Shown: positions 1-12,868 of the stretch, piece by piece
How positions within the stretch are numbered: the first letter of the stretch is position 1
Layout of the letters: each line of letters opens with the position of its first letter
Assembly: GCA_023374045.1 (NCBI GenBank)
Contig: CM041781.1
Span: 145,196,982-145,260,981, forward strand
Length of the DNA stretch: 64,000 nt
Source of the DNA: Limonium bicolor
Lineage: Eukaryota > Streptophyta > Magnoliopsida > Caryophyllales > Plumbaginaceae
Reading direction: 5' to 3'
Translations under genes and position numbers: made by a program
The notes under the pieces: generated by a model
Told to the model about the DNA's origin: nothing
The model's database searches: none
The model's input: the letters and a program-made list of their open reading frames with translations, nothing else

Positions 1-3000
1 CAAAAACTAAGACCACCATTCTCTTTGTCTCATCAAGCCCTTCAACTTCATCCTTTCAAATCTCAAGAGCTCCATTTTGGTGCCAAGAGGAATCTCCATG
101 GGAGGAGCTTGAGCTCACCTTTTCACATATTATTGTTCTCCTTTGCTTCTAGGTAAGGAAACTCAAAGAAAAACTCCACTTCCTTCATGTTTTTATGTTG
201 TCCGAAAATCACCACTAATGGTGCCCTAACCTTGCTTTGTTCTAGCTTCATTTGAATCTTCCAAGGGCTTGGTGGAGTCCTCTCTTGCTACATAATCAAA
301 CTCTCTTTCATATCCAAGGTAAACAAATCTTAATGTTTTAAAACAATGTATAACCTAGGGTTTACAATGAGATGAAGCATAAAGCTTGTATACTCATTTC
401 ATCATTTGTATAATTTTTAGAAGTAGACAAGCAACTAAAAGCCTTGCCGATTTAGTCAAGGAAACAAGAAAGAAGTTGTGAGGAAAAGAGGTAAATGTGC
501 TAACCTAATGTGGTTTAAAGTCTTAGGAGAAATGAGCTTATGTTGCTTATTAAAATGATCTAAGGAGCCAATGGTGAATGACTTAGTAAAATGTTCTCAA
601 GAGACTAGTAAAAGGGCATATGTGTTGTTGAGTGTATTTGCAGGTCAAAGGCAAATATATTGTGCAAATTCAGTGTTTATGGTTTGTGCATCTTAAGGGC
701 CTAAGAGCCATGCTATTTAAGGGCCTAAGTGCCATGCAATTTAAATTATGCACATATTGTGATGTAGTGTAAGTTTGGTGAAGTTTTGTGTATAAGAATG
801 CTCTTGATGGATTTAAGTGTTCTTGAATATTTAATGGTGAAAACCTTGTGTTTTGGTGTAACAAGATGCTAGGAGAACCCATGTCGAAATTTAGATGATG
901 TATAAGAATTTTTAGGTGTTTAAAATGAGTTTTGGGGAGTAAGGAAGTGTTTTGAAAGGTTAAGTGCTTTACTAGTGAAAGAAACATGCATTAAGGTATT
1001 CTAAGATGTAAAAAGGACTTAGGCAATGTTTTAGAGGATTTAAAATGCAAGTGAGTGTTTTGGGATACTTTAAGATCATGGTGAGATTGTATTTAGGACT
1101 TGTGCAATGTTGGTGAATAAGGAAAGTGATTTGTTGCATGGAGGAGCTATAAACTTGTAGAGATATTCAAGGAGTTTGGTCAAGAAGAAAAGATGTTTGG
1201 GAGATGATGTTGTAGTGGTGAGAAAACACATGGGGAATAGTGGAAGTAGGTAAGAAACACCACATAGAAACTTAGTGAAAAACATTACAAGTCTAAACCT
1301 TTTTATAAGAATTTGTGTAATGCTTGAGGAGGATTTTTAGTGAATGATTTAAGGAGTTTAATGGAGGTCTTGAGGTGTGTTTGAAGTGCCCAAATAAGGT
1401 TAGAACATACTAGGATATATGTGGGGAAGTTTGGAGTTAAATGGGTAATTAAAAACAAGGGTCTGGAGCAGACCGACCTTGGGGACCGGACCTGCAAGGT
1501 CGGTCGAGCCCAGTTTACCCTGCGAGAAATGGTTTCTGGAATGGACCGACCTTGGGGACCGGACTTACAAGGTCAGTCGGGCATGGATTTTTAGTACGGA
1601 TTGAGTCTCTGGAATAGACCGACCTTGGGACCGGACTTACAAGGTCGGTCATGCCTAAATTTTTGTACGTAAGTGAGTCTCGGGAATCGACCAATCTTGC
1701 GACCGGACTTGCCAAGATCGGTCGGGCCTGAATTTTCAAAGGAAAGAAACTTTCGGGAATAGACCGAACTTGCGACCGAACCGGCAAGGTCGGTCGGAGT
1801 AGATTTTTTAACGGTAATGTGCTCTGGAATGGACCGACCTTGTGTAAGGTCGGTCGGTAAGGTCGGTCGGACCAAAACTTGTTAAAAAAAACAAACAAGA
1901 GTGGCTTAAGTAGTTAACCCTAGGGGGTATAATGTAGGTAATCAAGGATAAGTTGGGCATTAAAACATGTCATAAAACCATGTAAAATACTTAGTAAATT
2001 TGAAGTTAAGTAAGTTAATTAACCGACATTCTTAATCATGTATAGGAGTGGCCTACGGTGAAAATCAATCGAAGCAAGGACCAAGGTATGGTTTTCTTGT
2101 AGTCTGTTGCCTACCGGTTTACGCCGCTTGTGTGTTGTTTGTTTTTCTGTGTGTTTATGACGTTATAAGACTTAATCATGTAATGAGTTTACAGTTGTTC
2201 ATATTATGGTAACGTTATGACGTGACTCATTTCCCTTGTGTGTGTCTAACATGACTTACCACTTGTTGTGAATTGTTTGTTAAGTTCCACTGTTGAACTT
2301 CTAACAAGTGCTAACTGGGGAGTGAGGAATCCGGTTGTCCAGTCATGCATGTAAGTTTAAGAGTAGATATCTGATCAGATTCGACTCTTATGTTGTTAAG
2401 ATTGTTCTCCTTTATTTGGCGTTCGATCTCCCGCTAGCTTCCTCCAAAGCTTACCTATTCTGACTTATGATCGGTTTAGTGGGAACATGTGTTTGTGTGG
2501 TGTGTTCGGGTCACAATATCCGAACCATCTGTGACTTAAGTTACTCGTTCGACTAACAGAACGGTAATGAGTGTGTGTAACAAGCTTAACATGAGAGTGA
2601 ACCATTCTCTAGGCTTCTTATGTTGATTAACCTTCTTGGTTTGTTGTGTGGGAAGTGTACCCACTATGTATGTGATGTTGTGCTATGCAATATTGTTGCT
2701 ATGCCATATGTATATGTTATGTGTTAAAATGAATGCCATGTCATCATGACAATTAGTTGCGCGTATCCCGGTAGCCGATGGGCTGCGCGTTAACCATACC
2801 AGCCAAGGGTTGCTGACCCCCTCGGGGGCTCCATATTTATACTGCAGGATGAGGATCGAGGAAGCAGAGTGGTTGTAGATCAAGGTTATGTCATACTTTT
2901 GATTATTTGGACGGTAGGCCCGGGATGCGCCTGTGCTCCCGTGGCATTGTATCTTGGCACAGTTAGTATTACAGTGATGGTCGTTTTACAGTTGACAGTG

Positions 3001-3245
3001 GAGTTTATGTGTACAGTTTTCAGTGACAGTTTGTATTAAATACTCGGTATGTTGGTTATGTATATATGGTTGTTAGTACCTAATGCTCGGGAGTCTGATC
3101 ATCAGACCGGTACACTTGTATTTGTTCTGCCTTGTTAACCACGTGGGTGGTTGACGGCGTTGTAGCACCGAATTGTTTAGTTATTGTTTAGTTGTTTTTC
3201 CGCTGCGATTTCATTTAATGCTAAGTGTGTAGTAGGGTTGTTACA
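1..3245 (+). mobile_element. Family A LTR, copy 1 (3' part, + strand)
   Basis: This is the reverse complement of the LTRs at 49631-54242 and 59203-63815. Position 1 corresponds to about 53275 in the first of these, so roughly 3.6 kb of a 4.6-kb LTR is represented. Shared landmarks in order are the doubled 'aagggcctaag' (about 695-730), the palindrome array, the 'ccgctgcgattt' block (about 3200) and the terminus GGTTGTTACA ending at 3245. No primer-binding site follows; instead an older LTR in the opposite orientation begins at 3246. This is therefore the outer end of a 3' LTR or of a solo LTR inserted into that older element. The sequence differs clearly from copies 4 and 5, so it is a separate subfamily member. 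The matching target duplication would lie left of the window. Confidence 0.8.
1471..1874. repeat. Tandem palindrome array in LTR copy 1, about 6 units of 73 bp
   Basis: Six units begin near 1471, 1544, 1617, 1689, 1762 and 1832. Each has a 10-base arm of the type GACCGACCTT, a 13-15 base centre containing ACCGGAC, and the inverted arm AAGGTCGGTC. The last unit is condensed. The apparent 94- and 127-codon reading frames on the - strand here are by-products of the repeat. Equivalent arrays occupy the same place in the other family A LTRs with other arm sequences. Confidence 0.85.
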
Positions 3246-6075
3246 GAGAAAGAGAGGAAAGAGAAAAGGAAGAAAGGAAATGAGAGGAGAGAGGGTAGCA
3301 CTCACCTTTTCTACCTTTTTCACTTTTTCCTTTCTTCTTTCCTTCTTTCTTTACTTATTAAGGTCAAATGGAGAGGGATGGTCAACAATAAAAACCGGCC
3401 CCTTATAGCATGTGAGCTGGAGCGTTTTTCATCTTTTACAGAAAACGCTCGTTATTTTACCCGGGTTGGCACTATTCACTTACCGGGCCCGTTTTTTCGG
3501 ATTTTCTCTTTCCTTTATTTTTAATGGTTATTAAGCTTCCATTAATACTTAGTTATAGTTATTTAGTCAACTATAATTTTTACGGGTCTATTTGACCACT
3601 TAAAGTCACGTTTTCGGGTTTTCTCGAAAAACATGCTTTAAAGATCCGTTAGCGTTTTAATCCGTTATTTGGATCCGTTTTCTTCGGGAATCATTCCCGT
3701 ATACTAATTAGGGCTAACTAAGCCTTAGTAATCCATCTCGGACCCTAGCCGAGGTCACATACCTCCTATACTCATTTAACGCATTTTAGCAGTTTTCGCT
3801 TTTCAAGCGTTTTCTCTTTTCTTTTGGTATTATTCTCTTTACCAATACTCTCTAGGCACCATTAAGCCTTTAAAAATCACATTAGGGTAATTTAATCACC
3901 ATTTTTAGATCCGGGGTATTAAATTGGCTCTCATGGAGTACTTCAACTTCATGTGGCCTTTTTAGCCTCATGGTTCGACCAACGGACGTTGACACTTTTA
4001 ATGGTCTTGTTCCTTGTCTCCCTCTTTTCCGTATTGAAACTTTGAAGTGGAGTCTTCTCATATCTGAGAGATGGGTCAATCTCTGATCACTAGGCTCTAA
4101 AAGAAAATATGCAAAGGGTGAAGCGCGTACTCTTTTAAGTCAAAGGCGTAGAATACTTTGTGCGCTCTCCCAACACGTGGGCCCACTTGCTCCATAATGA
4201 GGTGCAAACCCACGTAAATAGGGCTTGGTTTGCCCTTTTCATTCCTAAGGACATATTATAGATGATTTATTAGCAACAAGTTATTGCTGACCTCGTTCCA
4301 GTATGATAGTGTCATTCACGGTCTTTTCTTAATTTGGAACAAAGGTATCTCAATCGGTGTGGTATCGTTAATTGTACGTGCACACGATTGGGTCTAATTT
4401 ATATCCAGATGTTCTGGATTTTAGTGCGGAATATATTTTGAATTGTTATTATCTTCACTCATTAGTTTCTAGTCGAGGTGAAGTATGACATTGGCTATCG
4501 TTTGTCCTTAGGGCTCTTTGCACTAGTCTCTCAAATTTTGAGATGTATTAGCCTATAAATCCACGAAGATAGTTCTTGTCATCCGTTTCTCCAGGTTGTT
4601 TTGTTCTGGTGTAATACATTAATTGTAATATTTGTGATGTACTTCGTGTTGTTGTATATTGTATTTTTAGTATATTGATCTCACGCCAATACTTGTATGG
4701 TTCGCCCCACTTTTGCTAGGGAAATCCATTGTGTTCATATTGAGCCTTGTATCTTTCGGCATACTATATGGGTATGTTCTTTGGCAATTAAGGCATCTTT
4801 CCTCTGGTATATTTTTATATCTTTTCTATTTTTCATGTTATTCAACAGGAATGTAATTGTACACTTATGAGTTCCTATATGGGTTATAACGTTGAACGTT
4901 GTATTTATTTTAGAGTGTGTCCTTGGACGGTCTAGGCTGTTTGTATAGCCTGCCTTCAATTTGTTTCTCATCATTTGCGTTCTATGTGAGTTTCACTCAT
5001 CTGATCTTTTTTAATGTATTCATTCTAATGGTTGTTTGTAATGGTTGCTTCTGTGTGCACCATATTTCAGTCGATTCGACGGTTAAGTTATTGTGACATT
5101 TGCTTTATAGCTTAGGGCATCTGCTAGTGTGCTAGCTTTGCCTTTCTTTTATTGTATATTGGTGTACTTATGTTCAACCCATGTCTGGGTGAAAATGTAC
5201 CGTTACCCTAAATTCGAGCATACGAGATTGTTACATCATTCGATATTATCTTGTGTCTCTGTAGGAGAGTAGTTCTCTTTATGCCCCTCTTACGGGTGAC
5301 GATTTTTATTATTGGGTAGGTTCCTTTGGATGCTAAGAATTGCGTTAGTGTAAAACAGTTATTGAACCTTATGAGGGTTTTATTGATGTTTATTCGCCCA
5401 TTTAATGGGTTTTCATACTTGTCATTAGGTTGACTATCAACTCTTTCCTCTTCCGGGAGGGTTTTTTTATGTTATTGTGTTAACCATTCCTTTTCAGAGC
5501 TACGACTTAGTCGCGTTATATTCAAGGTTTTTCGTCCCTCTAATATCATTGGTTTAATTGGAACTCTTCTCGTTAATTTACTTGAGGTAGTTATTTGTAC
5601 TGGTCTGGATTTGCATCTTTGACCTTGGTATGGAGTTGGATACTTCTAGCGTTCCTTACACTACTTGTCTACATGTATGAGGTACCTTACTCATACATTA
5701 CTACTTACTTGACTAACTTATAAATAAGTCTGTCAAGTCCACAAGCTCCTATGGAGTGCGGTCGTCCCATATCTCGTTTTGTGTACTCGTAGTGTCCGTC
5801 ACACATTCATGAAGTATTCTGTTGTCAATCTCCCGTTTACTTGGTATTGGGGGTGTCTCCCGTAGGAATTTTCTGTTCCCTGGGTCCCCTGCCCAATAAG
5901 TATGGTTACATATGTTTCACTCTATAGGTGTTTTTGATATTCGCCCTAATGGTGAAGTTTACTTTTGAATGGTACGAGGTGATTTTTCTCCTCTGCCATT
6001 GGTTACGCTGTTGACATGAGTTCATGATGTTTTAAGGGAATTTCTGACCTCTCGTATTGTTAAGTATTGTCGTCA
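3246..6075 (-). mobile_element. Older Tekay-like element: partial 3' LTR plus internal region
   Basis: From 3246 to about 3920 the sequence follows the 5' part of a family A LTR on the - strand, with the same order of landmarks as 53370-54242 ('aaaaccggcc', a block with 'gctttaaaga', the 'ggggtatt' terminus) but much more diverged. From about 3921 it is non-coding internal sequence. The clearest match is 5640-5843 against 57780-57965 in the right-hand element. No gag or pol reading frame is visible. It is interrupted on the left by LTR copy 1 and stops on the right where plastid DNA begins near 6075, so its own primer-binding site and 5' LTR are missing. It is probably the oldest layer here. 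Confidence 0.65.
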
Positions 6076-9000
6076 TATTACTTAGTAAGTCCTTTCGACG
6101 TGATAGTATTTTATATGCAGCCTCTTTTCGACAAAGTAATATCAAGAGTAATTGAGATTTCCGACCGAATACAAGACATTTTTTTCAAAATAACAGGAAT
6201 CCAATTGAAAATAAAAAGGTCCCAAAGAGCCGAAGAACTAGAATTTTATAAGAGTTTGGGCGAAGAATTGGAAAAAATAGACTTGAAATACAAACTAGAA
6301 TGGGAAGAAGAATTGAAAAAAAAACGAGACTTGGAAGACGAAATCATCGAGGAAGACCCCCGACGAGCCGAGGAGAAAGAAAGAGACAGAGTATTAGAGA
6401 TCTATGATAACGTTTTATTTTGGGAGGATCCATCTATAGCAAGAACTCGTCTTTTACTAGTTCAGTCGAAGATTAGAAAATGGATTCTATTACCTTCATT
6501 GATACTAGCTAAAAATATTGTACGTTTATTATTACTCCAAAAGCCCGAGTGGGCCAAGGATATAAGGGATATGAAAAGAGAAGTGCATGTTCTATGCAAC
6601 GATAATGATATGCCAATCCAACGAGACGATATCTTTTCTAAGGCCTGGGAAAACGAGGATAGGCAATTACATATAATCATAAAAAATCCTTTCCGTCTGA
6701 AACCTTGGCACCGATCTAAGAGACAACCTTCTGGTAGGGATCCAATGAAAAAGAAAAACGAAAAAAGAAAACGTTTTTCTTATTTAACGGCTTCGGGAAT
6801 GGAAACTCATCGTCATTATGGTGCTCCCAACCAACTACTTTCGACTGCTTTTTCTTATTTTTTTGCACCCATTAAAAAAAAAGCAAAAAAGCAATTCGAA
6901 AATGGAGTTTTCTAGTTCTAAAAATGTTCAAAAAAAGAACAAAGTTTCTAAAGGTACTAAAGGTACTACAAGAACTACAAAAAAGGATACAAAGTTTTAT
7001 TGAAAAAAAAAAAATTCTATAATCAATAATCAGATTTTTCATAAATCATCCATTCAAATCCGATCTATGGATAGGACAAATTATTCACCGACAGAAAAAG
7101 CAGAAAAAGAAAAAAAAGAAAAAAAAGCAGAAAGAGAAAAAAAAATGAAAGAGCTGACTGATAAAATAAGCACAATCAGAAATGAAATAAAAAGAATTAC
7201 AAAAGACAAGAAACGAACTCGAAAGAAAAATAAAAGAAGAAATGCTCGATTAATCCGTAAACCATATTTATTTATAAAATGGATCGGGGAAAGTATATAC
7301 ACGGATATCTTTTGGGGGATCATTCCATATACCATTAAAAAGATCTATCGATCTATCATTAAGTCTTTCTAGGTGGATGCGCATTATCAAACGTTTTCTT
7401 AAATTAACAAAAAAAAAGAAAAAGAAAAACACATTTGAGCATATTTCGACTATACAAAAAAAACTTTCACTTTCTCATATTACTCATAAAATGAAGATTC
7501 GGAAGAGGCGGAAGAGGCGGGCCAGGGCGCGGGTTTTTTTTAATTTATCCCTCGTGTCGCAGAACTATGTATTTTACAAATTATCACAAAACCAGGCTAT
7601 TAACTTGTATAAGTTAAGATCTGGCCTTCAATATGACTAAGCATATTTATTTCTTAAGAATGAAATAAAAGATTCTTTTCGAAGACAAGGAATAATTTCT
7701 TCCGAATTAAAGCATACGAAACTTCAGAATTCTGGAATGAATCGATGGAAAAAATTGTTAAAAAATAATCAATGGATAAAATGGTTAAAGAGTCATTATC
7801 AATACGAATTATCTAAGCGAAAATGGTTGAAATTAGGACCGCAAGAATGGCGAAGTGAAGTCAATCAACATTGTAGGGTTGAAAATTGAAATTTAAGAAA
7901 ATGAAAACAGAATTTATCTAAACTAGAGAAAAAGGTTTCGTTATTGGAAAATCAAAAGTATCATTTGCAAAAAACGTATAGATATGAGAAAAGATCATAT
8001 CAATCGATTTATTATCAAGATAAGAAGGACTCAGATAGTTATGGGTCAGCATTACAAATACATAAACCGAATTTAGTTGATATGGGGGAGTAGCCCTATT
8101 CAAAATTATATAAGAAAATATCATTTTATGAAAAATACAGATAGAAAATATTTTGATATGAAAGGTCATGATCTCAAAATTCATAAAGAAATCAAGCCAC
8201 CCAATCAAAAAAGAAACCTTTTTGAATGGATGGGAATGAATGAAGAAATACAAAATCTTCCGTATTCGATACCTTGGTTTTTCCCACAAATTGGGTTAAA
8301 AAAACGAAGGATTTAAAAAGAGACCGGTGTTTAGACAAATTCATTCACTTTTAACCATAGGTGAAGAAGATTATACGAAATCAGAGATGCAAATAGCTAG
8401 AAAGACAGAAGAAGAAGACGTATACAGCCCAATTGACATTGATAATTTTATTAAGAGTGGGAGAAAAAACCTCAAGAAAATACATTTGAGTTTTCAATTG
8501 GACTGGGGGAATACTATAGGAAGTTTTGAATTATGGGAAAAGATGGATGAATTTAAGCCTGACCGTGTACCTAGCTTTGAACGTCTACTTAGCCTTGAGT
8601 GTGGAAAAAATAACCAAATCACAAGAAGAGGCGATATGCTTTTCAAGTTGAAGAACGCAGTGGATCCGAATACACTAAATAACATGATGTTGTGGTTGAG
8701 TCATTGTGATGGTGTCAAAGGCCTAGAAAACGGAATGTGGAGTCTAGAACCGGGTCGTGTGTCTGTAAAAGATAATGTAAAATTGATTATGTATCAAACC
8801 ATAAAGATTTCTTTGATTCATGCGATTCACCAAAAAATAAAAGAGAGAGAGAAAATATGGATAAGAATCTTTTTAAGGTATCAATTGGACTAATTATGCC
8901 AAAAATTAGAAAGAAAAATAATTATGATTTGCTTGTTCCTGAAAATATTTTATCGCCTAGACGTCGTAGAGAATTATGAGTTCTAAGTTGTTTGAATGCA

Positions 9001-9315
9001 AGGAATAGTAATGGTGTGGATAAAAATGCAGTATTTTGCAATGGGAACAGGGTAAAAACCTGAGGTCAATTTTTAGATAAAAGCCAAGATCTTGATAGAG
9101 ATAAAAAGAATTTCATGAAATTCAAATTCTTTTTCTTTCTTTGGCCCAATTATCGATTAGAAGATTTAGCTTGTATGAATCGCTATTGGTTTGAAACTAA
9201 GAATGGTAGTCATTTTAGTATGTTAAGAATACATATGTATCCACGATTAAATAATGGTAGTCTTATCAGTATCTTAAGGATACATATGTATTCACGATTG
9301 AAAATGAATTCATGA
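6075..9315 (+). pseudogene. ycf1: Plastid-derived ycf1 pseudogene (3' 3.2 kb)
   Basis: Ycf1 (Tic214) is a very large plastid protein assigned to the inner-envelope protein import machinery. Only its C-terminal portion is present. Recognisable blocks are WILLPSLILAKN and KPEWAKDI (about 6480-6570), YLTASGMET (about 6781), [13 protein letters not shown] (about 7250), WLKSHYQYELS (about 7785), NNYDLLVPENILSPRRRREL (about 8917) and [19 protein letters not shown] (about 9140). They fall in changing frames (6067-6915, 7067-7372, 8327-8893, 9115-9315) with stops between, so the copy is decayed. The 3' end carries a small duplication of an [14 protein letters not shown] segment. Flanking DNA is retroelement sequence, so this is plastid DNA in the nucleus and not a functional gene. 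The left junction is placed only approximately. Confidence 0.9.
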
Positions 9316-9321
9316 TACAAT

Positions 9322-9378
9322 TGTGCACAGCTATTTATCCACTCGATATATATGGTAGGGGATAAATAGTTGCGCACA
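9322..9378. other. Long imperfect stem-loop between ycf1 and ndhF
   Basis: The arm TGTGCACAGCTATTTATCC (9322-9340) pairs with GGATAAATAGTTGCGCACA (9360-9378) at 17 of 19 positions, with a 19-base loop. Inverted repeats of this kind at plastid gene 3' ends usually stabilise transcripts. Its position just after the ycf1 stop fits that use in the original plastid genome; in the nucleus it is a relic. Confidence 0.6.
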
Positions 9379-9510
9379 TGCCTTGTCTTACATTCGATTT
9401 TTATACATGAATACTAATTCAATGACGTATCAATTAGATCCAGAAATAAATCAATAAGGAAATTCAGATTGATTATTGTGGATACTAGAAAAAAATACCT
9501 CCCATTATTA

Positions 9511-10978
9511 TTACTGATCAGTAAAATTCATATTCGTAAAAGAAAAATAGTAAAAATTAATAAAAAAAATTGCCACGGAGAATAAATACAAAAAAAGATA
9601 AGAAGAGACGCGACCCCCACTACCATACTTCATACCTTCTCCTATAAAAAAACTAGTAAGAGCAAATCCATTTGGAATTCCATCAATTATTCGTCTGTCA
9701 AAAAAATAAACTAGCTCAGCCAATCCTCTTATACTTCGAATTACGTATCTTGCATAAAAGCATCAATGTAACCACGATAATAGGACCAATCATATATAAC
9801 ATTTTTTATTTGTCCAAATTTTTTTTCTTTGAATGTCTTTTATCAATTAAATTTAGTAAGTCAAAATTTTGTAAGGATGAATAAATGGGTTTATAAAAAA
9901 AGGACGCTAGAACTATTCCAAAAGAAGCTATACTAACTGAAAGGATTGCATTTGTCAAAAATTCAACCCAATCACCAGAATTCATATTATGAAAATTTGG
10001 ATGTAAAAGATTTATAGATGGAGTTAACCATTTTGATAAAATATCCAAATATATACCTTCTTGATTAAAAGGAAACCCTATGAATCCAATAAACAAAGTA
10101 AAAAAAATCAATACAAGTAGAGAAAATAACATAGTATTTTCCGATTCATGAGGATACGCTATTTTTTTTATTGTCAAAACTCTTAATACTAATAAATGAT
10201 CCTATCTTTTTTCTTACATTTGTATACTTAAGCTTTTTCTTTTTTTTCGTTGGTAATAAAGTTACTAAAGAAAGATTGGGATTGATTGGTTTCAGTCTTT
10301 CGTGACCCCATAAAGATATTGAATAGAAAGAACTGCTTTTTTCTCCACTATATTTCTGAAAATGAACGTTTAAATGACCTTCAAATGTAAGTAAATAGAT
10401 GCGAAACATGTAAAATGTAGTTAATCCTGCGATAGAACAGGCGATAGTTGCGAAAAGTGGTGAATACAACCAACTATCATTAAGAATTTCATCTTTAGAC
10501 CAAAAACAAGCAAAAGGGGGAATACCACAAAGGGAAAGGGTGCCTATTAAAAAAGAAGTTTTTGTAATAGGTACATGCTTTCTTAATCCGCCCATAAAAA
10601 CCATATTTTGACTTTGATATGGAGAATAGCCAACAATAGTTTCCATCGAATGAATAACGGAGCCCGATCCTAAAAACAATAATGCTTTTGAATAAGCATG
10701 AGTAATCAAATGAAACAAAGCAGCTCGATAAGAACCCATACCCAGAGCTAACATCATATAACCCAATTGAGACATTGTAGAATAAGCTAAACCTCTTTTA
10801 ATATGTGTTTGAGCAAGAGATAAGGAAGCTCCTAATAGTACTGTTATTATACCGATTAAAGCTATAAACTGCATTATGGAAGGGATTACTATCAAAAGAG
10901 GAAAAAGACGAGCGACAAGAAAAATCCCCGCTGCGACCATAGTAGCGGCATGTATAAGAGCCGAAATAGGAGTGGGCA
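9511..10978 (-). pseudogene. ndhF: Plastid-derived ndhF pseudogene (C-terminal part)
   Basis: NdhF is a membrane proton-pumping subunit of the plastid NAD(P)H dehydrogenase-like complex. On the - strand the sequence starts inside the gene at [19 protein letters not shown], runs through [41 protein letters not shown] and [16 protein letters not shown], and ends with [13 protein letters not shown] and [13 protein letters not shown] near 9550-9720. The reading frame breaks near 10150 (after NSVSS) and again near 9806, so it is not functional. The N-terminal portion is absent: the first plastid base (10978) touches the terminus of a family A LTR, and a methionine reading frame across that junction is accidental. 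A normal ndhF has about 740 codons; roughly the last 490 are represented. Confidence 0.92.
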
Positions 10979-11084
10979 TGTAACACCCCAACTAACATTA
11001 ACACGCTTAACAACAAACTGCAGCGGAAAACATACTTCATCACATTACTTAACTCGTTGGTGTTACACGCCGTTAACCACGGAA

Positions 11085-11440
11085 AAAAGGCTTTTAGCGA
11101 TCAACAATATTGGTCGTTAATGATGATATTTTTTGTCGTTAATGATAATAACGACCAAAAATAGAGTTCGTCACCAGTGGTCGCTAAAGGTCCGTCGCTA
11201 ATAGCATTTGCGACTAACCAAATATTGATGGTCACTAGTACATTAACGACAAATTATATGCGTTGTCTCTAATAGATTAGCGATCAACCGAATACCTTGG
11301 TCGCCAATGTATTAGCGATTACTGTAAAGTTGATCGCTAATGCTTTAGCGACTACAATATTTTTGGTCGCTAGTGTTTTAACGACGGACAACATAATTGG
11401 TTGTTAACCTCATTTGCGACCATTATTTATGTCTATAGAG
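11085..11440. repeat. Subterminal repeat region of the CACTA element (left)
   Basis: About 15 degenerate copies of a TTGGTCGCTAAT-like motif occur in both orientations (for example TTTAGCGATCAAC at 11091, GGTCGCTAA at 11180 and 11365). Arrays of short repeats next to the termini are the usual transposase-binding regions of CACTA elements. The right end has a shorter set (17610-17660, GGTCGT). Confidence 0.7.
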
Positions 11441-12540
11441 TAATAAAGAAGATTTTTAATGGTGACCAACAATTTTGTTCGCTAATGTTATTAAAGACCA
11501 GAATTTACATGGATTCTTAACAACCAAATTTATTATGTAATACGCCTTTTTTATAACCATTCATATACTAGTGTTTTCCTCACCTTCCACATCATTTTAC
11601 TTTATATAAGGTTGAATATATTGTAAGTATAATATTCAGAAACTATTCTCATAAAAAAATGCTTAGACATCTTCATTGATAAAATATGATAATAATAATT
11701 CAATGCACAATATCAAAAGCTTTACAATAATTAATGTTTTGCAAAGCAACTAAAAAATGTAAATAAAATAAAACATCAAGAAATGTCATCTACCGTGACA
11801 AAACTTCAGAATTTATAGTTGTATGTCATTGCATTACAAAAAATCTCTACTAACTAGCTAACTTCCTAATCTATGTCTAATTCCTTACGATCATGGTCTC
11901 ACCCTTCACATAGATAATTACACCTGCAATCACAAGAAGATAGATAGAATTAGCAACTCAAATATTGACAGCACAAAATCTATAAGATTACCACAAATAT
12001 TAAACATAAGGTGCACTAATGAAATTCCTTTAAAATTAACACAAATTAACTATATACTAATCCGAAAAGACGAGAGTCAACAACTTAAACCACGTTGGTG
12101 GTATGCTTGTACTAAATTCAAGTTCAAGCAGCTTAACTACACAACACTTAATTAAATCAAAGCAGATTATAAACAACTAAAATAAAATATTAATCTGAAT
12201 AGCTAGAATCGAAGAAGAAATCAACAGAGATGAATGTCAACCATTCAAAACAATAACAGTAGGTACAACTATAATCGGGATGGGAGGGGAGAACACAACA
12301 AAATTGCAGCAAAGGAGAAATCAGCAGAGAAATAAACTGAAGCAACACTAGTTATATGGAGGCTGGCTAATAAACAATTCATTGTCTCTCTGCTGATACC
12401 GAGGCTGGCTAATGAACAATTCATTGTTTTCAGTCATCAAAGAAACTAAGAAGGTACAAAGAAGAAATCAAACAAAGATAGGATCAAACCAGACAACTAA
12501 AGGGATTTGGAGAAGAGCTTTCAAGGAGAGTTCAAAATCT

Positions 12541-12703
12541 GCTCACAATATCACGTATTCAGGCTAACCCCGATGGTGTTATTGTCTCTGTTTATCTCCC
12601 AAGTTCTGCTAAAATCCAACAAAGAAGTCTAAGTGACATGCAAGAGGTATTACAACGTCAGGCAGAGGCCATTGCAAAGTTGGGATGTGCTGAAGCGAGA
12701 CAT
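12541..12703 (+). pseudogene. Short coding-like stretch, unrecognised
   Basis: An open frame reads NLLTISRIQANPDG, then VYLPSSAKIQQRSLSDMQEV, then LQRQAEAIAKLGCAEARH and a stop. Its composition looks like protein and the last part could form a coiled coil, unlike the AT-rich sequence around it. No start codon or splice sites are convincing. It may be the tail of a degraded transposon protein or another captured exon. I cannot assign a family. Confidence 0.3.
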
Positions 12704-12868
12704 TAGAGACATGGAGATCATCATGGCCGAAGAATCTGAAATGACGGATGATGCTAGTTAATAATTTAACAAGTATATCTCTGCACACAGAGCCAAGTCA
12801 AGATTTGTCCCATTTGCCCGTATAATTTTCATTGTTCCATTGGGTAGCTAATTAGCAATTTATAGCAA

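Noticed and set aside
1515..1898. Open frames of 127 and 94 codons on the - strand
   Set aside because: They run through the palindrome array and repeat its unit as peptide words; no start context or protein family.
3184..3524. Two overlapping + strand ORFs (74 and 99 codons)
   Set aside because: They span the junction of two LTRs and a purine-rich run; no coding features.
6067..6915. ycf1 segment as a functional nuclear gene
   Set aside because: It is an internal piece without a natural start, followed by frameshifts and stops, with retroelement DNA on both sides.
10146..10991. NdhF frame starting [10 protein letters not shown] as an intact gene
   Set aside because: The first codons belong to the LTR terminus, the N-terminal portion is absent and the frame breaks near 10150.
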